Assembly: GCF_002237655.1 (NCBI RefSeq)
Contig: NZ_NOKT01000012.1
Location: 62,001 to 126,000, forward strand
Origin: Streptomyces sp. XY006
GTDB taxonomy: Bacteria; Actinomycetota; Actinomycetes; Streptomycetales; Streptomycetaceae
Length of the DNA: 64,000 nt
Reading direction: 5' to 3'
A model generated the notes under the pieces. That model worked only from the letters and a program-made list of their open reading frames with translations, was not told where the DNA came from and ran no database searches. This document shows, in pieces, positions 8,482-17,606 of this stretch. A program made the translations under genes and the position numbers. The stretch's first letter is position 1. Each line of letters starts with the position of its first letter.

Positions 8482-10287
8482 ATGCAGATTCAAGACCTTC
8501 CGTATCCCGACCCAGGTGTGCCCGACGCGCGTTCGGGGCCCCGATTCCTGTGGTGGCTCTTCCGCAATCAGCTGGGCGGTCAGCTCAAGTCGCTCGCCTG
8601 GGGGCTGCTGCACTTCGCCTCCGTCGCCGCCCTGCCGTTCTGCGTCGGTGTCGCCGTGCAGGCCGTCGTCGACCGCTCCGGCTCGCGCCTGGCCCTGGCG
8701 GGCGGCCTGCTGGCGCTGGCCTGCGTCGGCAACGCGGTCGGCGACACCTTCCTGCACCGCACCGCCATCACCAACTGGATCACCGCGGCCGCCCGCGTGC
8801 AGCAGCTCCTCGCCCGCAAGGCCGCCGGGCTGGGCTCGGCACTGACCCGGCGCGTCGCCGCCGGCGAGGTCGTCGCCGTGTCCACCGGCGACGTGGAGAA
8901 GATCGGCTGGTTCGTCGAGGCCCTGTCCCGGTTCACCGCGGCCCTCGTCACCATCGTGCTGGTCTGCGCCGGCCTGCTGGTCTACCAGCCGGCGCTCGGC
9001 GTGGTCGTCGCCGTGGGCCTGCCCGCGCTGGCGCTCGCCGTGCTGCCGCTGCTGCCCCGCGCCACCCGGCGCGCCGACGTCCAGCGCGAGAAGGCCGGAC
9101 GCGCCACCGAACTCGCCTCGGACACCGTGGCCGGCCTGCGCGTGCTGCGCGGCATCGGCGGGGAGGAACTGTTCCTCGACCGCTACCGCCGCGCCTCCCA
9201 GGAGGTCCGCCACGCGGCCGTGCGCAGCGCCCGGATGTGGTCCCTGATCTCGGCGATCCAGGTCCTGCTGCCCGGACTGCTGCTCATCGCGGTCGTCTGG
9301 CACGGGGTCGGACTGGCCCGCGAGGGCCGGATCACCGTCGGTGAACTGGTCACCGTCTACAGCTCGGTGATGGTCCTCACCTACCCCCTGCGGCACTTCG
9401 AGGAGATCGCCATGGCGTACTCCTTCTCCCGGCCCTCCGCCAAGCGGGCCGCGGGCGTGCTGTCACTGGAGCGGGCCACGGACACCGCCGGATCGCGCGC
9501 CGCCGAGGTCCCCTCGGGCGACCTGTACGACCCGCGGACCGGACTGCTCGCGCCGGCCGGTCTCCTGACCGCCGTGGTGTGCGGCGACCCGGACGCGGCG
9601 GGCCGGCTGGCCGAACGGCTGGGCGGACACCCGTCGCAGGAGGGCGTCGCGGTGCTGCTGGGCGGGGTCCCGCTGGACGACCTCCCGCTGGACAGCGCCC
9701 GCACGGCCGTCCTCGTCCAGGACAAGGACCCGGTGCTGCTGTCGGGCATGCTGCGCGAGCTGCTGGACGTGCCCGCCTCGGGCGGCGTCTCGGCGGAGGC
9801 CGCGCTGGCCGCCGCCCAGTGCGACGACGTGCTGGCGGCACTGGTGCAGGGCTCGCTGGACGCGGCCGACCCCATGGACGCGCGCATCACCGAACGCGGC
9901 CGGTCCCTGTCCGGCGGCCAGCGGCAGCGGCTCGCGCTCGCCCGGTCGCTGATCACCGACCCGGAGGTGCTCGTCCTGGACGAGCCGACCTCGGCCGTCG
10001 ACTCGCACACCGAGGCACGGATCGCCCAGGGCGTACGGGAGTTGCGTGCCGGGCGCACGACCGTGGTGTTCACCTCCTCCCCGCTGCTGCTGGACCGCGC
10101 CGACCGGGTGGCGTTCCTGCACGGGGACGAGGTCGTGGCGGTGGGCGCCCACCGGGAGCTGGTGCACAGCGAGCCCCGCTACCGGGCCGTGGTCACCCGC
10201 GAGACGGACGACGAGGCCGCCCCGGTCGGTTCCGTCGCCCTGACGGACGTACTGCAGGAACTGGAAGAGATCGAGGAGAAGGCATGA
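8482..10287 (+). CDS. ABC exporter half-transporter A (degenerate Walker A)
   Basis: 601 residues from the ATG at 8482. An N-terminal exporter membrane domain (about 35-320) is followed by an unusual nucleotide-binding domain. The P-loop position reads CGDPDAAGRLAER (367-379), with no Lys-Ser/Thr, and the switch histidine is replaced by serine (VVFTSSP, S532). By contrast the signature LSGGQRQR (476-483) and Walker B VLVLDEP (496-502) are canonical. The stop overlaps the next half-transporter gene (ATGA), whose defects are complementary, so the two should form one heterodimer with a single complete ATP site. The C-terminus is acidic (ELEEIEEKA). The substrate is unknown. Confidence 0.88.
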   Translation: MQIQDLPYPDPGVPDARSGPRFLWWLFRNQLGGQLKSLAWGLLHFASVAALPFCVGVAVQAVVDRSGSRLALAGGLLALACVGNAVGDTFLHRTAITNWITAAARVQQLLARKAAGLGSALTRRVAAGEVVAVSTGDVEKIGWFVEALSRFTAALVTIVLVCAGLLVYQPALGVVVAVGLPALALAVLPLLPRATRRADVQREKAGRATELASDTVAGLRVLRGIGGEELFLDRYRRASQEVRHAAVRSARMWSLISAIQVLLPGLLLIAVVWHGVGLAREGRITVGELVTVYSSVMVLTYPLRHFEEIAMAYSFSRPSAKRAAGVLSLERATDTAGSRAAEVPSGDLYDPRTGLLAPAGLLTAVVCGDPDAAGRLAERLGGHPSQEGVAVLLGGVPLDDLPLDSARTAVLVQDKDPVLLSGMLRELLDVPASGGVSAEAALAAAQCDDVLAALVQGSLDAADPMDARITERGRSLSGGQRQRLALARSLITDPEVLVLDEPTSAVDSHTEARIAQGVRELRAGRTTVVFTSSPLLLDRADRVAFLHGDEVVAVGAHRELVHSEPRYRAVVTRETDDEAAPVGSVALTDVLQELEEIEEKA

Positions 10288-12065
10288 TCGGCGTCGCGCC
10301 CCCGGCGTACGACCCGGCGGCCCCGACGACGGCGAGCACCCTGCCCGTCGGGGCCCCGGCGACCGTCCGCGCGTACGTGGCCGAACTGCTGCGGCGGCAC
10401 CGCCGCGCGTTCCTGCTGCTGATCGCCGTCAACACGGCGGCCGTCATCGCCTCGATGGCCGGTCCGTGGCTGCTGGGCGGTCTGGTGGAGCGGGTCTCCG
10501 ACGGGGCCGCCGAGCTGCGGCTCGAGCTCACCGCCGGGTTGTTCGTGGCGGCGCTGGCCGTGCAGGCCGTGTTCGTCCGTCAGGTGCGGCTGCGCGGCGC
10601 GATGCTGGGCGAGCGGATGCTGGCCGATCTGCGCGAGGACTTCCTCGTGCGGTCGGTCGGGCTGCCGCCGGGCGTGCTGGAACGGGCCGGGACCGGCGAC
10701 CTGCTGTCCCGCATCACCACGGACATCGACCGGCTGGCCAACGCGATGCGCGAGGCCGTGCCGCAGCTGTCGATCGGTGTGGTGTGGGTGGTCCTGCTGA
10801 TGGGCGGACTGGTCGTCACGGCACCGCCGCTGGCGCTCGCCGTGCTGCTCGCGCTGCCGCTGCTGATCGTCGGCTGCCGCTGGTACTTCCGGCGGGCACC
10901 GGCCGCCTACCGTTCGGAGGCCGCCGGGTACGCCGCGGTGGCCGCCGCGCTCGCCGAGACCGTGGACGCGGGCCGGACCGTGGAGGCGCACCGCCTGGGC
11001 GAGCGCCGGGTCGCGCTGTCGGAGCAGCGGATCAGGGAGTGGACGGCCTGGGAGCGCTACACGCTCTGGCTGCGGTCGGTGCTCTTCCCGGTCGTCAACG
11101 TCACCCATGTGACCGTGCTGGCCTCGGTGCTGATCATCGGCGGTGTGTTCGCCCTGCACGGCTGGATCGACGTCGGCCAGCTCACCACCGGCGCGCTGAT
11201 CGCGCAGATGCTGGTCGACCCGGTCGGCATGATCCTGCGCTGGTACGACGAGCTGCAGGTGGCACAGGTGTCACTGGCCCGGCTCGTCGGGGTCCGGGAC
11301 ATCGAGCCGGACGCCGGGGACGCGGCGGTGGTGCCCGAGGGACGTCATGTGCACGCCGACCGGGTGCACTTCGGCTACCTGGAGGGCGTGGACGTGCTGC
11401 GCAAGGTGTCCCTGGAGGTCGCGCCCGGCACCCGGCTGGCCCTGGTCGGCCCCTCCGGTGCGGGCAAGTCCACGCTGGGCCGGCTGCTCGCCGGGATCTA
11501 CGCGCCCCGCGACGGCCGGATCACGCTGGGCGACGCCGAGCTGTCCCGGATGCCCGCCGAGCGGGTCCGCGCGCACGTGGCCCTGGTCAACCAGGAGCAC
11601 CACGTCTTCGTCGGCTCCCTGCGCGACAACCTCCGGCTCGCCCGGACCGGCGCGGTCGACGCCGAGCTGTGGGCGGCGCTGGGCGCGGTCGACGCGGACG
11701 GCTGGGCCCGGGCGCTCGACGACGGCCTGGACACCGAGGTCGGCTCGGGCGGCCTGGCGCTCACCCCGGCGCAGGCGCAGCAGATCGCCCTGGCCCGCCT
11801 GGTGCTGGCCGACCCGCACACGCTGGTCCTGGACGAGGCGACCTCCCTGCTCGACCCGCGCGCGGCCCGCCACCTGGAGCGCTCCCTGGCCCGGGTCCTC
11901 GACGGCCGCACGGTGGTCGCCATCGCGCACCGGCTGCACACCGCGCACGACGCCGACGTCATCGCGGTGGTCGAGAACGGGCGGATCAGCGAGCTGGGCA
12001 GTCACGAGGAGCTGGTCGCGGCGGACGGGGCGTACGCGGCCCTGTGGAGGTCCTGGCACGGCTGA
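10284..12065 (+). CDS. ABC exporter half-transporter B (degenerate signature motif)
   Basis: 593 residues, started at the ATG that overlaps the stop of half-transporter A by four bases. Membrane domain about 30-320. The nucleotide-binding domain has canonical Walker A GPSGAGKS (389-396), Walker B TLVLDEA (513-519) and switch His549 (AIAHRL), but the signature LSGGQ is replaced by LTPAQAQQ (493-500). Paired with subunit A, the intact Walker A here meets the intact signature of A, and the two degenerate motifs meet in the other site. This is the asymmetric arrangement known for heterodimeric exporters such as TM287/288 or BmrCD. Export cargo cannot be inferred from the neighbours. Confidence 0.88.
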   Translation: MIGVAPPAYDPAAPTTASTLPVGAPATVRAYVAELLRRHRRAFLLLIAVNTAAVIASMAGPWLLGGLVERVSDGAAELRLELTAGLFVAALAVQAVFVRQVRLRGAMLGERMLADLREDFLVRSVGLPPGVLERAGTGDLLSRITTDIDRLANAMREAVPQLSIGVVWVVLLMGGLVVTAPPLALAVLLALPLLIVGCRWYFRRAPAAYRSEAAGYAAVAAALAETVDAGRTVEAHRLGERRVALSEQRIREWTAWERYTLWLRSVLFPVVNVTHVTVLASVLIIGGVFALHGWIDVGQLTTGALIAQMLVDPVGMILRWYDELQVAQVSLARLVGVRDIEPDAGDAAVVPEGRHVHADRVHFGYLEGVDVLRKVSLEVAPGTRLALVGPSGAGKSTLGRLLAGIYAPRDGRITLGDAELSRMPAERVRAHVALVNQEHHVFVGSLRDNLRLARTGAVDAELWAALGAVDADGWARALDDGLDTEVGSGGLALTPAQAQQIALARLVLADPHTLVLDEATSLLDPRAARHLERSLARVLDGRTVVAIAHRLHTAHDADVIAVVENGRISELGSHEELVAADGAYAALWRSWHG

Positions 12066-12216
12066 GCGGGCCGGGGGGCGGGGCGGGCTCCGGTGGGACC
12101 GTGGCGTTGCGCGGTCCCGAGGCTCGGTGGAAGGCTGGAAGCAGGCACCGGCTCGGGGAACGCCCAAGGACAGTGGTTCCGGGCGGCGCCAGTGCCGTGC
12201 GGCGGCGGCCCGGCGC

Positions 12217-12236
12217 GGGCCCGGTGAGACGGGCCC
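12217..12236. other. GC hairpin upstream of the DUF5709 gene
   Basis: GGGCCCG (12217-12223) and CGGGCCC (12230-12236) with a 6-base loop lie just ahead of the GGAGGT ribosome site of the DUF5709 gene and 150 bases after the exporter operon. It could be a terminator for the exporter operon or a leader hairpin of the next gene. There is no T-tract. Confidence 0.4.
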
Positions 12237-12259
12237 GTCCCCACCCCCTGGAGGTACCC

Positions 12260-12730
12260 GTGAACAGCTCCGACGGCTGGGGAGACGACGTCTACCAGCC
12301 GGACCAAGACGAGCAGAGGGAGGACACGGGGCTGCTCGACGCCGAGGACACGCTGGAGTACGACGGTGTCGACGATCCCCTGGACCGGGGCTGGTCCCCG
12401 CCGGAGCGGCCGTGGGCCGTCGAGCACCTCGGGGTGACGGCGGCCGAGCGGCAGCGGGGCGAGACGCTGGACCAGCGGCTCGCCGAGGAGCTGCCGGAAG
12501 CCGTCGCCCAGGACGGCGACGGGCTCGGGGACTGCGCGGGCAGCGACGGGGAACTCCTGGACAACGAGGTCGGCGCCGCCCGCTCCGGCCGCCTGGTCGC
12601 CCCCGACGAGGGTGCCCACGAGGACGAGGAGTCCGCGCTGGTCGCCACGGACGTGGGCATCGACGGCGCCGCGGCGTCGGCCGAGGAGGCGGCGGTGCAC
12701 ATCGTCGACGAGGACACCCTGCCCGGCTGA
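12260..12730 (+). CDS. DUF5709 family acidic protein
   Basis: 156 residues from a GTG preceded by GGAGGT at a 4-base spacing. It is very acidic and has the DUF5709 pattern: a tyrosine-proline start (DDVYQPDQDEQ), the block LLDAEDTLEYDGVDDPLDRGWSPPERPWAVE, then GETLDQRLAEELPE, and an Asp/Glu-rich tail. The family is widespread in Streptomyces and related genera and has no known activity; it has no signal peptide or membrane segment. It sits between the exporter operon and rpmE2 with more than 100 bases on each side, so it is probably a single-gene unit. Confidence 0.85.
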   Translation: MNSSDGWGDDVYQPDQDEQREDTGLLDAEDTLEYDGVDDPLDRGWSPPERPWAVEHLGVTAAERQRGETLDQRLAEELPEAVAQDGDGLGDCAGSDGELLDNEVGAARSGRLVAPDEGAHEDEESALVATDVGIDGAAASAEEAAVHIVDEDTLPG

Positions 12731-12820
12731 CCGCACCCAGCTGACCCGCACCCGCCGACCGCCCGCCTACCGCACACGCTGATCGCACAGGCCGACCGCA
12801 CCGGCTGATCGCAGAACGGA
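12727..12820. repeat. Degenerate 13-14 bp intergenic tandem repeat
   Basis: About six imperfect copies of a unit close to GCYGAYCGCACNN run from the stop codon of the DUF5709 gene to 20 bases before the rpmE2 ribosome site. The last copies (GCTGATCGCACAG, GCCGACCGCACCG, GCTGATCGCAGAA) are the clearest. Confidence 0.5.
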
Positions 12821-12843
12821 CCCGAGTCGCCCGAGGAGCATCC

Positions 12844-13089
12844 ATGCAGCAGGACAAGCACCCCGACTACCACCCCGTCGTCTTCCGCGACCGCGCCGCC
12901 GGTTACGCCTTCCTCACCCGGTCCACCGCGACCAGCGAGCAGACCATCGAGTGGGACGACGGCGAGACCTACCCGGTCGTCGACGTGGAGATCTCCTCGG
13001 AGAGCCACCCCTTCTACACGGGCAAGGCCCGCACGGTGGACTCGGAGGGCCGGGTCGCGGCCTTCGAACGGCGGTACGGGGGCGGGTGA
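12844..13089 (+). CDS. rpmE2: 50S ribosomal protein L31, type B (zinc-free)
   Basis: 81 residues with a GAGGAG ribosome site 6 bases before the ATG. It has the L31 core ([26 protein letters not shown], then [19 protein letters not shown]) and no CxxC zinc ribbon, so it is the C-minus or type B paralogue that replaces zinc-binding L31 when zinc is scarce. In Streptomyces such paralogues are commonly under Zur control. The upstream 113 bases hold a degenerate tandem repeat and no AT-rich Zur-like palindrome, so this copy may be regulated differently. It converges with the membrane hydrolase gene. Confidence 0.92.
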   Translation: MQQDKHPDYHPVVFRDRAAGYAFLTRSTATSEQTIEWDDGETYPVVDVEISSESHPFYTGKARTVDSEGRVAAFERRYGGG

Positions 13090-13135
13090 GCGCCGCAGGC
13101 CGGTGGGCGCCCGGGGGCGGATGACGTTACCGGGG

Positions 13136-13930
13136 TCAGATGACGTTGAGCGCCACCGCGCAGCCCACCCCGCCGAGCAGCATGAACGCCGGCATCAGCA
13201 CCCTGAGCTCGACCCAGCTGCCCGCTCGGAACCGCATGAACTTCGGCGGCCCGACCGGGTACCAGCGCTTGCGCCCGACCGGGATGGGCCACAGGATCGG
13301 GCAGCCGGAGACCGTCAGCGCGTCCCCGATGTCGTGCACGATCGCGCCCAGCACGACCGGCAGCCCCAGCCACAGGTACTCCTGGCCCGGCGCCGTGAAC
13401 AGCCAGTCCGCGCCGTTGCCCGGTTTGTCCAGCATGCCCGCCAGGATCCACGCCGTGGTCGCGGCCAGCAGCCACACCAGGACGTCGGCGCTGGAGCCGC
13501 GGGTCGCCCGCCACAGCAGGCCCTCGATGGCCAGGACCAGGTGCACGAAGAGGATCGCGAGCACACCCCAGCGGTCACTGGTGATCGCCACGACCGAGGT
13601 GCCCGCGCCGATCAGCACCGCCCACAGCCAGGTGTGCGTGAGCGTGCGGTGCCCGCCGGAGCGGCGCGGGTCGCCCTGCTTCTTCGTGGCCTTGTAGACG
13701 GCGTACGACAGCTTGTCGACGATCTCGCACAGCCAGCGCGACAGCGGTCCGAAGGACCGGGAGATGGTGGCCGCCTTGTGGTCCAGGTCCGGGGCGAGGG
13801 CGGCTCCGGCGCAGATCAGAGCGCCGACGAGGAGGACCGGCCAGGGCATCGGCTGCCCGGCGGCGGCCGCGGCCGCACCGACGCCGAGCCAGGCGGCGGC
13901 GCCCGACAGTGAGTGTGCTGGTCCCATCAT
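13136..13930 (-). CDS. Membrane-bound metal-dependent hydrolase (YdjM/LexA-regulated family)
   Basis: 264 residues from the ATG at 13930; in-frame ATGs at 13948 and 13927 are alternatives, and the choice rests on the family start MMGPAHSLSG. About five hydrophobic segments alternate with conserved metal-type motifs: GPAHS near the N-terminus, APDLDHKAATIS, and GGHRTLTHTW. This is the pattern of the YdjM family of inner-membrane predicted hydrolases. The substrate is unknown. It is divergent from the helicase gene with 145 bases between them and ends 46 bases from the convergent rpmE2. Confidence 0.75.
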   Translation of the reverse strand: MMGPAHSLSGAAAWLGVGAAAAAAGQPMPWPVLLVGALICAGAALAPDLDHKAATISRSFGPLSRWLCEIVDKLSYAVYKATKKQGDPRRSGGHRTLTHTWLWAVLIGAGTSVVAITSDRWGVLAILFVHLVLAIEGLLWRATRGSSADVLVWLLAATTAWILAGMLDKPGNGADWLFTAPGQEYLWLGLPVVLGAIVHDIGDALTVSGCPILWPIPVGRKRWYPVGPPKFMRFRAGSWVELRVLMPAFMLLGGVGCAVALNVI

Positions 13931-14075
13931 GGCCGTAGCCCGCCCCATTCCTCGTGTGCCGCTGTCCAGTTGACCGGGAGCGCTGACGCGTCGTCGGCGC
14001 CCCAGCGTAGCGTTCGTGATCTTCCCCGCCGCAGCCGATTCCCGCATCGGGCACCGGGCCAGGCAAGATGGGGGC

Positions 14076-16589
14076 GTGACCCTCATCGATCAGCTGCCGC
14101 GGACCGCCGACCCCGACGCCCTGTACGAAGCCTTCGAGTCGTGGGCCGGCGAGCGGGGGCTCACGCTCTACCCCCACCAGGAGGAGGCGCTGATCGAGGT
14201 GGTCTCCGGCGCGAACGTGATCGTGTCGACGCCCACCGGCTCCGGCAAGAGCATGATCGCGGCGGGCGCGCACTTCGCGGCCCTGGCCCGCGACGAGGTC
14301 ACCTTCTACACGGCTCCGATCAAGGCGCTGGTGTCGGAGAAGTTCTTCGAGCTGTGCAAGATCTTCGGCACCGAGAACGTCGGCATGCTCACCGGCGACG
14401 CCTCGGTCAACGCCGACGCCCCCGTCATCTGCTGCACCGCCGAGGTCCTCGCCTCCATCGCGCTGCGTGACGGCAAGGACGCCGACGTCGGCCAGGTCGT
14501 GATGGACGAGTTCCACTTCTACGCCGAGGGCGACCGCGGCTGGGCCTGGCAGATCCCGATCCTGGAGCTGCCGCAAGCGCAGTTCGTGCTGATGTCGGCG
14601 ACGCTCGGCGACGTCTCCTTCTTCGAGAAGGACCTCACCCGCCGCACCGGCCGCCCCACCGCGGTGGTCCGGTCCGCCACCCGCCCGGTGCCGCTGTCGT
14701 ACGAGTACCGCTACACCCCCCTCACCGAGACGCTCACCGACCTGCTGTCCGCCCGGCAGGCCCCCGTCTACATCGTGCACTTCACACAGGCGCAGGCCGT
14801 GGAGCGGGCGCAGGCGCTGATGAGCATCAACATGTGCTCGAAGGAGGAGAAGGAGCAGATCGCCGAGCTGATCGGCAACTTCCGCTTCACCACCAAGTTC
14901 GGCCGCAACCTCTCCCGTTACGTCCGGCACGGCATCGGCGTGCACCACGCCGGCATGCTGCCCAAGTACCGCCGCCTGGTGGAGAAGCTCGCGCAGGCCG
15001 GTCTGCTGAAGGTCATCTGCGGCACGGACACCCTCGGCGTCGGCGTCAACGTCCCCATCCGCACGGTGCTGTTCACGGCCCTCACCAAGTACGACGGCAC
15101 GCGCGTGCGCACCCTGCGGGCCCGGGAGTTCCACCAGATCGCGGGCCGCGCCGGACGGGCGGGCTTCGACACGGAGGGGTTCGTCGTCGCACAGGCCCCC
15201 GAGCACGTCGTGGAGAACGAGAAGGCCCTCGCCAAGGCGGGTGACGACCCGAAGAAGCGCCGCAAGGTCGTCCGCAAGAAGGCACCGGAGGGGTTCGTCG
15301 CCTGGTCGGAGCAGACCTTCGAGAAGCTCATCGCCTCCGAACCGGAGCCGCTCACCTCCCGGTTCCGGGTGACGCACACGATGCTGCTGTCGGTGATCGC
15401 CCGCCCCGGCAACGCCTTCGAGGCGATGCGCCGGCTGCTGGAGGACAACCACGAGCCGCGCAAGCAGCAGCTGCGGCACATCCGCCGGGCCATCGCCATC
15501 TACCGCTCGCTGCTCGACGGCGGCATCGTGGAGAAGCTCGACGAGCCGGACCCGACCGGCCGCATCGTCCGGCTCACGGTCGACCTGCAGCAGGACTTCG
15601 CCCTCAACCAGCCGCTGTCCACGTTCGCGCTGGCCGCGTTCGAGCTCCTCGACCCCGAGTCGCCGTCGTACGCGCTCGACATGGTGTCCGTCGTGGAGTC
15701 GACCCTGGACGACCCGCGGCAGATCCTCGCCGCCCAGCAGAACAAGGCGCGCGGCGAGGCCGTGGCCCAGATGAAGGCCGACGGCGTCGAGTACGAGGAG
15801 CGCATGGAGCGGCTCCAGGACATCACCTACCCGAAGCCCCTGGAGGAGCTGCTCTTCCACGCGTACAACACGTACCGCAAGAGCCATCCCTGGGTCGGTG
15901 ACCATCCGCTGTCGCCGAAGTCGGTCATCCGTGACATGTACGAACGGGCGCTGTCCTTCACGGAGTTGGTGTCCCACTACGAGCTGGCCCGCACCGAGGG
16001 CATCGTGCTGCGCTACCTCGCCAGCGCCTACAAGGCCCTCGACCACACCGTCCCCGACGACCTCAAGTCCGAGGACCTGCAGGACCTGATCGAGTGGCTG
16101 GGCGAGATGGTGCGCCAGGTCGACTCCAGCCTGCTGGACGAGTGGGAGCAGCTGGCCAACCCGGAGGAGTTGACCGCCGAGGAGGCCCAGGAGAAGGCCG
16201 ACGAGGTCAAGCCGGTCACCGCCAACGCGCGCGCCTTCCGCGTCCTGGTCCGCAACGCCATGTTCCGCCGCGTCGAACTGGCCGCCCTGGACCAGGTCGA
16301 GGAGCTGGGCGAGATGGACGGCGAGTCCGGCTGGGACGCCGACGCCTGGGGCGAGGCGATGGACAAGTACTGGGACGAGTACGACGACCTCGGCACCGGC
16401 CCCGACGCCCGCGGCCCGAAGCTGCTGCTCATCGAGGAGGAGCCGCACAACGGGCTGTGGCGGGTCCGGCAGATCTTCCACGACCCGAACCGCGACCACG
16501 ACTGGGGCATCAGCGCGGAGGTCGACCTCGCCGCCTCGGACGCGGAGGGCCGCGCGGTCGTGCGCGTCACCGACGTCGGCCAGCTGTGA
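14076..16589 (+). CDS. Ski2-like DEAD/DEAH-box helicase with DUF3516
   Basis: 837 residues from a GTG preceded by a GGGGG run. It is a superfamily 2 RNA or DNA helicase: motif I TPTGSGKS (52-59), Ia TAPIKALVSEKF, II DEFH (144-147), III MSATL, and motif VI in REFHQIAGRAGRAGFDT. The long C-terminal half (from about residue 400) matches the DUF3516 architecture of actinobacterial Ski2/Mtr4-like proteins, with YPKPLEELLFHAYNTYRKSHPWVGDHPLSPKSV and an acidic end. The DEFH box is a small variant of DEVH/DEAH. Its role is probably RNA processing or decay, by analogy only. The thioesterase gene follows after 37 bases. Confidence 0.9.
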   Translation: MTLIDQLPRTADPDALYEAFESWAGERGLTLYPHQEEALIEVVSGANVIVSTPTGSGKSMIAAGAHFAALARDEVTFYTAPIKALVSEKFFELCKIFGTENVGMLTGDASVNADAPVICCTAEVLASIALRDGKDADVGQVVMDEFHFYAEGDRGWAWQIPILELPQAQFVLMSATLGDVSFFEKDLTRRTGRPTAVVRSATRPVPLSYEYRYTPLTETLTDLLSARQAPVYIVHFTQAQAVERAQALMSINMCSKEEKEQIAELIGNFRFTTKFGRNLSRYVRHGIGVHHAGMLPKYRRLVEKLAQAGLLKVICGTDTLGVGVNVPIRTVLFTALTKYDGTRVRTLRAREFHQIAGRAGRAGFDTEGFVVAQAPEHVVENEKALAKAGDDPKKRRKVVRKKAPEGFVAWSEQTFEKLIASEPEPLTSRFRVTHTMLLSVIARPGNAFEAMRRLLEDNHEPRKQQLRHIRRAIAIYRSLLDGGIVEKLDEPDPTGRIVRLTVDLQQDFALNQPLSTFALAAFELLDPESPSYALDMVSVVESTLDDPRQILAAQQNKARGEAVAQMKADGVEYEERMERLQDITYPKPLEELLFHAYNTYRKSHPWVGDHPLSPKSVIRDMYERALSFTELVSHYELARTEGIVLRYLASAYKALDHTVPDDLKSEDLQDLIEWLGEMVRQVDSSLLDEWEQLANPEELTAEEAQEKADEVKPVTANARAFRVLVRNAMFRRVELAALDQVEELGEMDGESGWDADAWGEAMDKYWDEYDDLGTGPDARGPKLLLIEEEPHNGLWRVRQIFHDPNRDHDWGISAEVDLAASDAEGRAVVRVTDVGQL

Positions 16590-16626
16590 CCGGCCGGGCA
16601 GCAGCGAGCACAGGAGCATCCCACCC

Positions 16627-17499
16627 ATGACGACGAACCCGGCCGAAAGGCTCGTCGATCTGCTCGACCTGGAGCAGATCGAGGTCAACATCTTCCGCGG
16701 GCGCAGCCCGCAGGAGTCCCTGCAGAGGGTCTTCGGCGGGCAGGTCGCCGGCCAGGCCCTGGTCGCCGCCGGGCGCACCACGGAAGGGGACCGGCCCGTG
16801 CACTCGCTGCACGCCTACTTCCTGCGCCCGGGCATCCCCGGAGTGCCGATCGTCTACCAGGTGGAGCGGGTGCGCGACGGACGCTCGTTCACCACCCGGC
16901 GGGTCACGGCCGTGCAGCAGGGCCGCACGATCTTCAACCTCACCGCCTCCTTCCACCGGCCGGAGGACGGCAGCTTCGAGCACCAGCTGCCCCCGGCCCG
17001 CGAGGTCCCCGACCCAGAGTCGCTGCCCAACGTCACGGACGAGATCCGCGAGCACCTGGGCGCGCTGCCCGAGCAGCTGGAGCGGATGGCCCGCCGCCAG
17101 CCTTTCGACATCCGCTACGTGGACCGGCTGCGCTGGACCGCCGAGCAGGTCCAGGGCGCCGAACCGCGCAGCGCCGTGTGGATGCGCGCCGTCGGGCCGC
17201 TCGGCGACGACCCGCTCGTGCACACCTGCGCCCTCACCTACGCCAGTGACATGACCCTGCTGGACGCCGTGCGCATCCCGGTCGAGCCGCTGTGGGGGCC
17301 GCGGGGCTTCGACATGGCCTCCCTCGACCACGCGATGTGGTTCCACCGCCCGTTCCGCGCGGACGACTGGCTGCTGTACGACCAGGAGTCCCCCATCGCG
17401 GTCGGCGGCCGCGGTCTGGCCCGCGGCAGGATCTACGACCGCGACGGCCGGCTGGTGGTGTCGGTCGTGCAGGAGGGGCTCTTCCGGAAGCTGGGCTGA
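16627..17499 (+). CDS. tesB: Acyl-CoA thioesterase II (TesB family)
   Basis: 290 residues, the usual TesB length, made of two hotdog folds. The N-terminal half has the FRGRSPQESLQRVFGGQVAGQALVAA motif with the conserved GGQVAGQAL. The C-terminal half has SLDHAMWFHRPFRADDWLLYDQESP, the glycine-rich GGRGLARGRIYDRDGRLV, and VQEGLFR with the conserved glutamine. These contain the Asp, Ser/Thr and Gln expected for catalysis. The enzyme hydrolyses medium- and long-chain acyl-CoA in the cytosol. It sits 37 bases after the helicase, perhaps in the same transcript; an AGGAG lies somewhat far (about 10 bases) before the ATG. Confidence 0.92.
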   Translation: MTTNPAERLVDLLDLEQIEVNIFRGRSPQESLQRVFGGQVAGQALVAAGRTTEGDRPVHSLHAYFLRPGIPGVPIVYQVERVRDGRSFTTRRVTAVQQGRTIFNLTASFHRPEDGSFEHQLPPAREVPDPESLPNVTDEIREHLGALPEQLERMARRQPFDIRYVDRLRWTAEQVQGAEPRSAVWMRAVGPLGDDPLVHTCALTYASDMTLLDAVRIPVEPLWGPRGFDMASLDHAMWFHRPFRADDWLLYDQESPIAVGGRGLARGRIYDRDGRLVVSVVQEGLFRKLG

Positions 17500-17606
17500 C
17501 GGGCGGGCGTGCTCCGGCCGGGTGGCTCCGATCGCGCCCGTGTCCCGATCCGGCGACCATGGCAGGAGGCGGCCCAGTCTGCGTCACGCGCCCGCCGATC
17601 CGGGAG

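Noticed and set aside
13575..16781. Minus-strand open frame of over 1,000 codons opposite the helicase
   Set aside because: Arg/Leu/Val-rich shadow without domain motifs; the plus strand has all helicase motifs.
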